Shown piece after piece: positions 14,215 through 22,094 of a stretch of 25,485 nucleotides of DNA. Within the stretch, counting starts at the first letter, position 1, and every line of letters starts with the position of its first letter. This DNA comes from Bacteroidales bacterium (GTDB lineage: Bacteria; Bacteroidota; Bacteroidia; Bacteroidales; Marinilabiliaceae). The DNA is taken from the NCBI GenBank assembly GCA_900766825.1, contig CAAFWU010000024.1, positions 1 to 25,485 on the forward strand, written 5' to 3'. The notes under the pieces are model-generated. The model was not told the origin of the DNA. It did not search any database and saw only the letters and a program-made list of their open reading frames with translations. Position numbers and translations under genes: made by a program.

Positions 14215-14925
14215 TTAGTTATGAACCAATGTGCCTACGCTGTCGTCGCCATTAAGCACCTTGTCCAGGTTGCCAAATACGTCCATGTTGAACACCACAA
14301 TGGGCATGTTGTTCTCTTTGCACATGGCGGTGGCTGTCAGATCCATAACCTTAAGACCTCGGTTGTATACCTCGTCGTAGGTGATATCTTTGAATCGGGT
14401 GGCCGTTTTGTCCTTCTCGGGGTCGGCTGTGTATACTCCATCAACGCGTGTACCCTTCAGCATCACCTCGGCCTCCATCTCTATGGCGCGGAGCGACGAG
14501 CCCGTGTCGGTGGTAAAGTAGGGGTTGCCTGTGCCGCAAGCAAAGATTACAACCTCGCCTGCCGAGAGCAACTCCATGGCGCGGGGTTTGCTGTAGAGCT
14601 CGCCTATGGGCTCCATGCGTATGGCGGTCAGCACACGGGCGGGAACGCTCTGCTGGTTGATGGCTTGCGCCAAGGCCAATGAGTTGATGGTGGTGGCCAA
14701 CATGCCCATCTGGTCTCCTTTGTATCTGTCGAAACCTTTGGCGGCTCCCTGCAGACCGCGGAATATGTTGCCGCCGCCTATCACAATGCCTACTTTCACT
14801 CCTTGGCGAACTGCCTGAGCTATCTGCTGGGCGTATTCCGTTAGGCGCTCTACATCAATGCCATAGCCTTGGCGGCCCATGAGCGATTCGCCGCTCAACT
14901 TGAGCAGTACTCTGTTGTATTTCAT
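14215..14925 (-). CDS. pyrH: UMP kinase
   Basis: PyrH phosphorylates UMP to UDP with ATP in the cytoplasm, in pyrimidine nucleotide synthesis. It is an amino-acid-kinase-fold hexamer unrelated to the P-loop NMP kinases. The 236-residue length is standard. Signatures seen are LKLSGESLMG (8-17), GGGNIFRG (50-57), GDQMGMLAT (70-78) for UMP binding, and GTGNPYFTTD for the ATP site. The gene follows folK after 66 bases and precedes the rhodanese gene by six bases. In many bacteria pyrH lies with tsf and frr. Here it does not, so the neighbourhood is rearranged. Confidence 0.98.
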   Translation of the reverse strand: MKYNRVLLKLSGESLMGRQGYGIDVERLTEYAQQIAQAVRQGVKVGIVIGGGNIFRGLQGAAKGFDRYKGDQMGMLATTINSLALAQAINQQSVPARVLTAIRMEPIGELYSKPRAMELLSAGEVVIFACGTGNPYFTTDTGSSLRAIEMEAEVMLKGTRVDGVYTADPEKDKTATRFKDITYDEVYNRGLKVMDLTATAMCKENNMPIVVFNMDVFGNLDKVLNGDDSVGTLVHN

Positions 14926-14991
14926 TATTTTTACTTGTGTTTTTTATGTTGTGGGTTCTGTCTCTTTACTTTAGTTAAGTGCGGTGTCATC

Positions 14992-15480
14992 CTACTCAGC
15001 CCCTTGGATTTCGCGCTCATTCAGTTCGGTCAGCAGTTGACCAACTGTGCGGTTTAGTGTTGGCACCACAACGTTTGGTGCAATCTGTGCCAAGGGCTCA
15101 AGGGCAAACTTGCGCTCGGCAAGCAGGCGGTGCGGTATGGTCAGCACAGCTGTGTTCACTCGTCGGCTCCCTGCAAGCAGGATGTCTATGTCTATGGGGC
15201 GGTTGCCGTAGGGCATGCCTGGCATTGTCTTTTCTGTGCGACCCAGCAAACGCTCTACGTGTTGGGTGAAGGCCATGAGAGAGAAGGGGTCCAAGTTGGT
15301 GGTTAGGGCCACGGCTTGGTTCACAAACTTTGGTGTGTTGGGGGGCATGCCCCATGGCTCGGTCTCCATGGCGTCCGACATACCTACTATGTGCCCACAT
15401 TCGCTCAGGTGTTCTATGGCTCGTGCCATGGTGGCTCGCACGTCGCCTTCGTTGCCGCCCAGCAATAGGTGATAGGTCAT
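14992..15480 (-). CDS. folK: 6-hydroxymethyl-7,8-dihydropterin pyrophosphokinase (HPPK)
   Basis: FolK transfers diphosphate from ATP to 6-hydroxymethyl-7,8-dihydropterin, the step before dihydropteroate synthase in folate synthesis. The 162-residue length fits. Family motifs are LGGNEGD (7-13), METEPWG (38-44), the pterin-binding FVNQAV (52-57), the metal-binding RPIDIDIL (94-101) and IPH with LAERKFALEPLAQIAP. It lies 22 bases after the cytidylate-kinase-like gene and is followed by pyrH. No folP or folB is next to it. Confidence 0.97.
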   Translation of the reverse strand: MTYHLLLGGNEGDVRATMARAIEHLSECGHIVGMSDAMETEPWGMPPNTPKFVNQAVALTTNLDPFSLMAFTQHVERLLGRTEKTMPGMPYGNRPIDIDILLAGSRRVNTAVLTIPHRLLAERKFALEPLAQIAPNVVVPTLNRTVGQLLTELNEREIQGAE

Positions 15481-15502
15481 GAGCTTTATGATGTGTTTGT
15501 TT

Positions 15503-16135
15503 CTACTCTTTTTTCTCGGGCATGATGCCGCTCATGCGGGCGTAGCTCTCAATAAGGTCGGCCACCTGCTCTAAACTTATGTGTGTAGAGTCCAAACTCA
15601 AATGATACCCTTTGGCTTCGCCCCACGTCTTCTCGGTGTAGAAGTTGTAGTACTCGGCACGTGCGCGCTCCATGTCGCTTATCTTCTTGGCGGCCTCTTC
15701 CTCGGTCACCTCATAGTAGTGCTGCACACGGCGAATGCGGTTTGCTATGTCGGCCGTTATGAACACATCGATACGGTTGGCCATGTCACGCAGTACGTAG
15801 TCCGAACATCTGCCCACAAATATGGCACCCTTTCCGTTGGCTTCGGCATCGGCCGCTGCCTTGCGAATGGCCTCGGACTGGAAGCGGAAGAGTGATTGGG
15901 GCGATAGGCAATTCTCGGCTGGCAGCAGATGGTCGGACATAAAGAAACTTGTAAAACGGCTCCATAGCGAGTTGCGTTCGTCGCTCTGCTCAAAAAACTC
16001 TCCTTTGATGCCGCTCTCTTTCGAGGCAATTTGAAGTATCTCGCGGTCGTAGAACTCCAAGCCTAATCGTTGGGCCAATATGCGACCTACCAAGCGTCCG
16101 CCGCTGCCCACTTGTCTGCCTATCGTTATTATCAT
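15503..16135 (-). CDS. Cytidylate-kinase-like family protein
   Basis: A 210-residue P-loop protein of the cytidylate-kinase-like group (PF13189 type). It has the phosphate-binding loop GRQVGSGGRLVG (6-17), DREIL shortly after, and FVGRCSDYVLRD in the middle, where the family has a conserved GR. It is distinct from the true cmk of this window at 21366, which has the canonical GHSSCGKST loop. The physiological substrate of this family is not settled, and it may not be CMP. It sits 28 bases after the MATE gene and 22 bases before folK in the minus-strand run, so it is probably cotranscribed with nucleotide and folate genes. Confidence 0.9.
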   Translation of the reverse strand: MIITIGRQVGSGGRLVGRILAQRLGLEFYDREILQIASKESGIKGEFFEQSDERNSLWSRFTSFFMSDHLLPAENCLSPQSLFRFQSEAIRKAAADAEANGKGAIFVGRCSDYVLRDMANRIDVFITADIANRIRRVQHYYEVTEEEAAKKISDMERARAEYYNFYTEKTWGEAKGYHLSLDSTHISLEQVADLIESYARMSGIMPEKKE

Positions 16136-16163
16136 ATATTCTGGTGTTTATTCTTTCTTAGTC

Positions 16164-17585
16164 CTAATTTACGTTTTTTTGAGATTGACTGTTCTGTTTT
16201 TTACTCAAAATACGCACCTGACTTATGCCCAATAGGGCTGCAACAAACACTGCTATGGCATCCGATATGGGCATTGAGTACCATACGCCATCGGTGCCAA
16301 AGTGATCTGGCAAGATTAGTAGCAGCGGAACCAGACATATGATTTGGCGAGACAGACTGAGCACTATGGCTTTGTGGGCTTGACCCAGTGCCGTTAAGAA
16401 GCCTACCGTAATTATCTGAAATCCAACAAGGGGAAAGATGGCAACCATGATGCGCATGGCGTGAACAGCTATCGCTTTCATCTCTTCGTCGGGGTTGAAC
16501 CAACTGATTATGAAGTTGGGCACGCCCTCGCACACCACAAAGCTAAACGTCATGATGATGGTGGCCACAACAGCCGCTACCTTATATATACGTACCGACC
16601 GCCCATACGCCCCGGCCCCATAGTTGAAGCTGGCTATGGGTTGCATGCCTTGGTTGATGCCCTGCGTCACCATGATGAAGATGAAGGCCACTCGGTTCAC
16701 TATGCCATAGGCCCCAATGTAAGAGTCGCCGCCGTGCTGTGCCAAACTGTTGTTGATGATGAGCACCACCAAGCATGCGCCCAAGTTGACAAAGAAAGGG
16801 GCGCAACCTACCGACACAATGGCGCGCACCGTACGCCATCGCCAATGAAATATACGGCGGTGAAAATGCAATATTGACTCCTTGCCCAGCAGATGGCTCA
16901 GCACCACGCAGAGGGCCACTGCCTGCGCCAGCACCGTTGCCAATGCCGCACCGCGGATGCCCATGCCCATTTGCATTATAAACACGTAGTCCAATAGCAC
17001 ATTGACAACCACAGCTGTAAGGGTGGCCGCCATGGCCCTGCGCGGATAGCCCGATGAGCGTACGCAGTCGTTGAGCCCAAGGTAGAGGTGGGTTAGTACG
17101 TTGCCGTAGAGCAGAACCTCCATGTAGCTCCGTGCATAGGGCAGCGAATCTGCCGATGCCCCAAAGAATGTCAAAATGGGGTCCAAAAATATCAGCGACG
17201 TCACAGCAAACAGTGTGCCTATCAGCACGTTCAGCAATATCACGTTGCCCATGGCATTCTCTGCACTCTCCACTTCGCGTTGGCCCAGTCGCACCGCAAT
17301 GGTCGACGCGGCTCCTATGCCAACCATGGCTCCAAAGGCTGCACTCAGGTTCATGAGCGGAAAGCATACCGTTAGGCCTGTAAGACCCAATCGACCATCG
17401 CCCTGACCAATAAATATGCTGTCCGCCATATTGTAGAGCGATGTGGCCGTCATGGCAATGATCGAGGGAAACGCATACTCCATGAGCAACTTGCCCAGTG
17501 GCTTGGTGCCCAAAGCCTCCTGCTGGGCTCCCAAACTCTGCTTGTGAATCTTTGGCTGCTCTTCTGCTTTTGTTATTTCACTCAT
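16164..17585 (-). CDS. MATE-family efflux transporter
   Basis: A 473-residue polytopic membrane protein with about twelve hydrophobic segments in two similar halves, as in MATE (NorM/DinF-like) cation-drug antiporters. Typical features are the start GKLLMEYAFPSIIAMTATSLYNMADSIF with the first helix, GLTVCFPLMNL, and in the second half GINQGMQPIASFNYGAG, a hallmark of this family. It would export organic cations or metabolites using a Na+ or H+ gradient. The substrate is not readable. It is 65 bases after the small Cys protein gene and 28 bases before the kinase-like gene. The NhaC antiporter two genes upstream could relate to the ion gradient, but that is speculation. Confidence 0.95.
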   Translation of the reverse strand: MSEITKAEEQPKIHKQSLGAQQEALGTKPLGKLLMEYAFPSIIAMTATSLYNMADSIFIGQGDGRLGLTGLTVCFPLMNLSAAFGAMVGIGAASTIAVRLGQREVESAENAMGNVILLNVLIGTLFAVTSLIFLDPILTFFGASADSLPYARSYMEVLLYGNVLTHLYLGLNDCVRSSGYPRRAMAATLTAVVVNVLLDYVFIMQMGMGIRGAALATVLAQAVALCVVLSHLLGKESILHFHRRIFHWRWRTVRAIVSVGCAPFFVNLGACLVVLIINNSLAQHGGDSYIGAYGIVNRVAFIFIMVTQGINQGMQPIASFNYGAGAYGRSVRIYKVAAVVATIIMTFSFVVCEGVPNFIISWFNPDEEMKAIAVHAMRIMVAIFPLVGFQIITVGFLTALGQAHKAIVLSLSRQIICLVPLLLILPDHFGTDGVWYSMPISDAIAVFVAALLGISQVRILSKKQNSQSQKNVN

Positions 17586-17650
17586 TTGATTCTCTGTACG
17601 TTGGCTTCCTACGCCCTTATTTTTGTTTTTATTATGTGGTGTGTGGGGGA

Positions 17651-18109
17651 CTACTGATGTTCTCTGTTGGCGGCCTCACGTCGCTCTTCGCGAAAGTCGG
17701 ACACAATCATCAGAGCCTCTTCTCGTATCTCTTCGGGGGGCGTTATGCCTCGCAATGACAAACTCCTAAGCCAACCAGCAACCTCGTGGGTCTGTAGCGT
17801 CAGCAGTATCTCGCGCCACTCGTCAACTTCGGCATCGGTGTAATCTGTGGCACTACGACCGCGGTAGGCATCCAGCTCCTCGTCATCGTAGTATATTATT
17901 TTGTCGCTCAAGGCCAAAAGCGTCTCGGCTTCGCACACCTCGTGGGCTCCGCAACACGCCATGGGCGGTGTGTGACTGTGCTCTTCTTCGGCTTCGCCCT
18001 TTTGTCTCTCTATCTCTTCGGCACTCTCGCGGTTCCGTTTGTTGCTCACAATCAGAACGCCAACCAACACTATGGTCACTATGCCAATCAGCACTAATGC
18101 TATCTCCAT
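17651..18109 (-). CDS. Membrane-anchored small Cys-containing protein (conserved in Bacteroidales)
   Basis: A 152-residue protein with one N-terminal membrane helix (about 3-22), a charged linker, a Cys cluster ACCGAHEVCE (51-60: Cys52, Cys53, Cys59) and an acidic C-terminal part (KIIYYDDEELDAYRG, then VAGWLRSLSLRGI). The pattern resembles a conserved Bacteroidales protein often labelled phospholipase in databases, but I see no lipase serine or other catalytic motif, so that label looks unsafe. The CCG..EVC group could bind a metal or form a disulfide. The soluble part should face the cytoplasm or periplasm depending on helix orientation; the basic residues after the helix (NKRNR) suggest cytoplasm. 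It starts 22 bases after the NhaC gene ends. Confidence 0.8.
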   Translation of the reverse strand: MEIALVLIGIVTIVLVGVLIVSNKRNRESAEEIERQKGEAEEEHSHTPPMACCGAHEVCEAETLLALSDKIIYYDDEELDAYRGRSATDYTDAEVDEWREILLTLQTHEVAGWLRSLSLRGITPPEEIREEALMIVSDFREERREAANREHQ

Positions 18110-18131
18110 CGCTTTTCTTTTGTCTTTTGGG

Positions 18132-19541
18132 TTATCTCAATAATCTCACGCGTCTATGCTGCATAACTATCGACACCGCCACGCAGAGCCCCAACAACAT
18201 GGGGTAGTAGAGGTGAGGTACAATGTCCATGGGCGAACAATTGGCCAACTTGGCTGCCAATAGCATCTGCACGCCATAGGGCAACAAACCCTGAACGAAG
18301 CATGATGTGGTGTCCAGCAGACTGGCTGCCCTACGTGGGTCCACTCCATAGCGTTTGGCAACGTCCTGAGCAATGCGCCCTACCGTTATTATGGACACTG
18401 TGTTGTTGGCCGTGCAGAGGTTGGCCACGGCAACTAAACTGGCTATGGCTGCTTCGGCCCCGCGCTTGCCTCGTATCCTCTTGCTGAATGTGTTGATTAT
18501 GAGGCGCAAACCACCGTTGGCCCTAATGAGCTCCAGCATGCCGCCTGCCAACATGGCAACCACTATCAAGTCGCCCATCGACGACACGCCATCGCCCATC
18601 TGCTTCATGAAGTCCCAAAAGGGCAGACCTCCATTGAGCATGCCCAGCAGACATGTTATCACAATGCCTATGCCCAAAACAACCAACACGTTAACCCCAA
18701 ATATCGAGAAGCCAATAACCGCAGCATAGGGCAAGACATTCTCGAAATGAACTGCTCCCAAATCAGGCTCCGCTGCTGAATTTAGTCCGCGTATGATGCA
18801 GTAGATGAGCATGATGGCAAACGCTGGCCATATCATCCTTATGTTCATCTGGAACTTATCTTTCATCTTTACACCCTGTGTCTGGGTTGCCGCTATGGTG
18901 GTGTCCGATATAAATGACAGGTTGTCGCCCAAGTAGGCTCCGCCCACAACCAACGCGGTCATCTCGGCTGTGCTCACTCCCAACTGCTCTGCCACGCCCG
19001 CAGCTATGGGCACAAGAGCCACAACGGTGCCAACCGATGTGCCTATGGCCAACGAGACAAAGGCCGCGGCCACAAACAATCCCACATATATCATGCTCTG
19101 GGGCATAATGTGCAGTATCAGACTCACCGTGGCGTCCACCGCCCCCAATCCCTTGGCCGAGGCTGCAAAGGCTCCTGCCATCACGTAGATCCAAACCATC
19201 AGGATTATGTTGCGGTCCCCTGCTCCTTGTGAGAAACGAGTCAGCCTCTTGTTCAGCGACCCTTTGCTTATCCCTATGGCCAAAGCCGACGATACCATAA
19301 AGGCCACCGTCATGGGTATGCGATAGAAATCGCCCAAGAGAAATGAGCCTCCCAAATATGTTACAAGGAAAAAGACTATGGGAACGAGGGCCTCCATGCC
19401 ACGTCGGTCGGTGCTCCGTTTGGCCCCTTCGGACCCCGCTGGAGACCCGCCTCCCGATGCTGGTTGCCTAACCTCGCCTTCTGCCAGATCGCCCATCGCT
19501 CTCTCGGGCTGCCGATTGTTTGTTTCCGTGCTCGTGCTCAT
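18132..19541 (-). CDS. NhaC-family Na+/H+ antiporter
   Basis: A 469-residue transporter with about eleven membrane segments and the NhaC-family signature GAYLGDNLSFISDTT (201-215). It probably exchanges Na+ for H+ across the inner membrane for sodium and pH balance. Members of the wider family can carry other substrates such as amino acids or tyrosine/malate-lactate pairs. The first 48 residues are a hydrophilic, Gly/Ser/Glu-rich stretch that is unusual for the family. The true start could instead be Met49 (MEALVPIV, at 19397). The -7 box at 19591-19598 lies 49 bases before the longer start and supports it. This is the first gene of the seven-gene minus-strand run. Confidence 0.9.
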   Translation of the reverse strand: MSTSTETNNRQPERAMGDLAEGEVRQPASGGGSPAGSEGAKRSTDRRGMEALVPIVFFLVTYLGGSFLLGDFYRIPMTVAFMVSSALAIGISKGSLNKRLTRFSQGAGDRNIILMVWIYVMAGAFAASAKGLGAVDATVSLILHIMPQSMIYVGLFVAAAFVSLAIGTSVGTVVALVPIAAGVAEQLGVSTAEMTALVVGGAYLGDNLSFISDTTIAATQTQGVKMKDKFQMNIRMIWPAFAIMLIYCIIRGLNSAAEPDLGAVHFENVLPYAAVIGFSIFGVNVLVVLGIGIVITCLLGMLNGGLPFWDFMKQMGDGVSSMGDLIVVAMLAGGMLELIRANGGLRLIINTFSKRIRGKRGAEAAIASLVAVANLCTANNTVSIITVGRIAQDVAKRYGVDPRRAASLLDTTSCFVQGLLPYGVQMLLAAKLANCSPMDIVPHLYYPMLLGLCVAVSIVMQHRRVRLLR

Positions 19542-19590
19542 CGTTGTCTTTGCTTTGCGGTTCGCTATTTGTTTGCTGCTCTTTAGTCTG

Positions 19591-19598
19591 CAAAGATA
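19591..19598 (-). promoter_or_regulatory. -7 box for the NhaC-to-rhodanese gene run
   Basis: TATCTTTG on the minus strand matches TAnnTTTG. A TTTG (19618-19615) lies 16 bases upstream, a little closer than the usual 19-21. The box is 49 bases before the NhaC start. Confidence 0.55.
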
Positions 19599-19803
19599 GC
19601 TAACATTTATGCCTCAAAATACCTAAATAATTGTAACTGATTATGGCTGGTCTGTTATCCTCTCCTTCAGGCTGCACCTTCGTCCCCATCCCTTTGGTCC
19701 TCACCCATCTTGCTTCGCTCCCTTTTCCTCGCTCTCTCCATCTCCTTTGGTTCCATTATCTCAACTTATGGCAAAAAAATCAAAATTATTAGCAATAAAA
19801 AGC

Positions 19804-19811
19804 TACATTTG
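19804..19811 (+). promoter_or_regulatory. -7 box for the lipoprotein-to-sppA gene run
   Basis: TACATTTG matches TAnnTTTG and lies about 98 bases upstream of the ATG at 19910. No clear -33 element is seen. Confidence 0.5.
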
Positions 19812-19909
19812 CATCCTACGTACCAATGGTTTCTCTCCATGGGGTATTATTCTTATCTTGCTAATAAAGAACAGCACCATACGAGACTTTAGACACAGCG
19901 GACAACAGA

Positions 19910-20503
19910 ATGAACATCCACACTTCCAATTGTTTCCATAACTCGGTTAGGTCCTTAGCGCAGTGCGCAGCCCACGCGGCTGTTGTGCTGGGCACTGTTG
20001 TGCTCTCTTCTCTCGCATCTCTGGGCACCGTTGGCTGTTCTCAGCCCCCAATTTTGGGAACTAACGACACTCAGTGGGCTGCCGACCCCATCACGGTCGA
20101 CTCACTTCTCTACATTGCCCAATGGATCTCGGGAGACACCGTGGTGGTCCAAGCTCAGGTTTCGCGCGCTGGAAACACATCATCTGTGGTGCTCAACGAT
20201 GCCTCCTCGGGCTGCAAACTTAGGGTCGACATCCAGCCCACGGCTGGTGTTGAGGCCGACGATATCGAGGGGCATACTGTGGTCTTCCGCGGTCTCCTTT
20301 GCGAAAAGAGAACAACAAAGGCCGATGTAAAACAAGCTCAGTGCGAACTCCTTAAACTTAAGGAGACAAACCAAATTGGTCAGGGTGCCTTCGAAACGGC
20401 CTACAACGATCTTGCTGCCAAAACAGCCTTTATGGATCTGCAACACACGGACTACTATTCCGAATATTTCCTCCGTGGGTTCCAGTGCGCACTTGTCCCA
20501 TAA
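19910..20503 (+). CDS. Putative lipoprotein, 197 aa
   Basis: An exported protein with a hydrophobic signal segment (about 18-42) ending in GTVGC, where Cys43 is the likely lipidated residue; Thr at -3 is less usual than Leu. The mature part begins SQPP. From about 70 to 135 it shows alternating beta-strand patterns (DTVVVQAQVSR, SSVVLNDASSGCKLRV, HTVVFRGLL), suggestive of a small OB- or barrel-type fold, followed by a helical end. I do not recognise a named family. It is the first gene of the plus-strand run leading to sppA. The membrane protein gene starts 40 bases later, so the two may act together in the envelope. Confidence 0.75.
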   Translation: MNIHTSNCFHNSVRSLAQCAAHAAVVLGTVVLSSLASLGTVGCSQPPILGTNDTQWAADPITVDSLLYIAQWISGDTVVVQAQVSRAGNTSSVVLNDASSGCKLRVDIQPTAGVEADDIEGHTVVFRGLLCEKRTTKADVKQAQCELLKLKETNQIGQGAFETAYNDLAAKTAFMDLQHTDYYSEYFLRGFQCALVP

Positions 20504-20543
20504 TTCCAACACATCATTCCCCCCCATTCTAAACACACATTCC

Positions 20544-21353
20544 ATGCCATCTTATCAAGCCATTGACAACGAGATGATTATGACGGCCGTTATCGTCATT
20601 GCCGTTCTGGCTCTCGTGGCACGAATACTCATCAACCGCCAGCAAAAGGGCGGAATCAATTGGCTCAAACTGGGCTCCGTCGTAGGCCTCGGAATTGTCT
20701 TTGTGGTCACTCTCCTCGCCGTCGACCCCTATAGGCTCGAAACGGCTTTCTTGGGCAAGGTCGACCTCGCCGACCCCTCACAAACACACTTTGTGGGGCG
20801 TGAGGCTCCAGACGAACTCCTGCCACTGCAGACCCTTAGTTCGGGAGTCATACCCCTCCACTTCGTCCTCAATGCCGACTCTATTGTCCCCACGGGCTAT
20901 TGGCTTTTGCGCGATGCCGATAAGGCCGACGCCAGCAATGCCACCGTGCGCGAAATCATGGTAAGCCAGTCCGACACCTCGCGCCACGCCATCAAACGAA
21001 CAACATCGCTCTTTCGTATCACGCGCAATCCCACAAACGAGAGCGACTATGTCCCCATATGCCGCATCTCCATTGCCTCGGGCGAAAAGGCACTCATAAC
21101 CCTGCCCGACTACGACATCCGTTCGGGTCGCACACACATCCTCACATCCATTGCCCTTCAGGGCAAGATGCAGCAGATTGCACAAGCAGACTCCACTCTC
21201 AACCAGATGGTCTACCTCAGTGGCTTCGATTCTGCTCACTACACGTCATCTACCATAATGTTCCTCTTCTATCGTGCACTTCTAGCCACCATAGTTGCTA
21301 CCATCGTTGGCATGCTCGGCTTTGTGGTAATTCGTTTCGTAAGAAAAAGTTAG
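20544..21353 (+). CDS. Hypothetical membrane protein, 269 aa
   Basis: The frame is open from 20376, but that start would overlap the lipoprotein gene by 128 bases and give a non-membrane, Thr/Ser-rich leader. I choose the ATG at 20544 (MPSYQAIDNE), which leaves a 40-base gap and puts a membrane helix at once (about 11-30). A second helix spans about 42-60, a large soluble domain of about 175 residues (61-235) follows, and a third helix lies near the C terminus (about 238-264) before RFVRKS. The soluble domain contains LITLPDYDIRSGRTH and LNQMVYLSGFD, with no motif I recognise. It ends 12 bases before cmk, so it is cotranscribed. Function unknown, probably envelope-associated. Confidence 0.78.
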   Translation: MPSYQAIDNEMIMTAVIVIAVLALVARILINRQQKGGINWLKLGSVVGLGIVFVVTLLAVDPYRLETAFLGKVDLADPSQTHFVGREAPDELLPLQTLSSGVIPLHFVLNADSIVPTGYWLLRDADKADASNATVREIMVSQSDTSRHAIKRTTSLFRITRNPTNESDYVPICRISIASGEKALITLPDYDIRSGRTHILTSIALQGKMQQIAQADSTLNQMVYLSGFDSAHYTSSTIMFLFYRALLATIVATIVGMLGFVVIRFVRKS

Positions 21354-21365
21354 CTTTTACAACCA

Positions 21366-22067
21366 ATGAAACCTACTCGTAACATCATAATCGCCGTTGA
21401 CGGACACTCTTCCTGCGGCAAAAGCACTGTGGCAAAACAAGTTGCTCGAGCCATTGGCATCGCCTACATCGACACTGGTGCCATGTATCGTGCCGTAACA
21501 CTCTTTGCCCTTCGTCATGGGCTCATGGATGGCAACCAACCCAATGCTCTTGCCATCGAACAACACCTCAACGAGGTCCACATCTCCTTCGACTTCGACC
21601 AACAGGCTGGTCGCAACACCACCTTCCTCAACGACGAGAATGTCGAGGATCAAATACGAAATATGGAGGTCAGCAGCCACGTTAGTGCCGTTAGCGCCAT
21701 CCCAGCCGTGCGTGCCAAACTCACCGAATGGCAGCGCCAAATGACTCAAAGCAAAAGTGTTATCATGGACGGACGAGACATCGGCACTGCCGTTTTCCCC
21801 AATGCCGACCTCAAAATCTTCATGACCGCCCGACCCGAGGTGCGTGCCCAGCGACGCTATGACGAACTCAAGGACAAAGGTCAAGATGCCAACTTACAAG
21901 ACATCCTCCAAAACGTCGTCGACCGCGACCGACAAGACAGCACCCGCTCCGTCAGCCCCCTTCGTCAGGCCGACGATGCCGTGGTTCTGGACAATAGCGA
22001 CATCACCCGCGAAGAACAGTACGACTTCATTCTCAACCTCTTGGCCCAAAGGGGACTCATTGCCTAA
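21366..22067 (+). CDS. cmk: Cytidylate kinase
   Basis: Cmk phosphorylates CMP and dCMP with ATP in the cytoplasm. The 233-residue protein has the P-loop GHSSCGKST (13-21), then YIDTGAMYRAVTL, the CMP-binding MDGRDIGTAVFP and the lid region RRYDELKDKG followed by RDRQDSTRSVSPL. All these are standard for bacterial Cmk. It begins 12 bases after the membrane protein gene and is followed by ispH after 27 bases. A second, divergent kinase-like protein is encoded at 15503-16135, so this one should be the housekeeping enzyme. Confidence 0.98.
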   Translation: MKPTRNIIIAVDGHSSCGKSTVAKQVARAIGIAYIDTGAMYRAVTLFALRHGLMDGNQPNALAIEQHLNEVHISFDFDQQAGRNTTFLNDENVEDQIRNMEVSSHVSAVSAIPAVRAKLTEWQRQMTQSKSVIMDGRDIGTAVFPNADLKIFMTARPEVRAQRRYDELKDKGQDANLQDILQNVVDRDRQDSTRSVSPLRQADDAVVLDNSDITREEQYDFILNLLAQRGLIA

Positions 22068-22094
22068 CCCATACACCCGCCTCACTTCTCCCCC

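Larger units (their letters stand above)
19542..19909. other. Divergent intergenic region
   Basis: Divergent promoters for the NhaC run (minus) and the lipoprotein-sppA run (plus) lie here, at 19591-19598 and 19804-19811. Between them, about 19650-19755 is strongly pyrimidine-rich on the plus strand. I see no gene or RNA structure in it. Confidence 0.6.

Noticed and set aside
20376..20543. Longer start for the membrane protein gene
   Set aside because: It would overlap the lipoprotein gene by 128 bases and add a leader with no sensible signal, while the ATG at 20544 places a membrane helix right at the N terminus.
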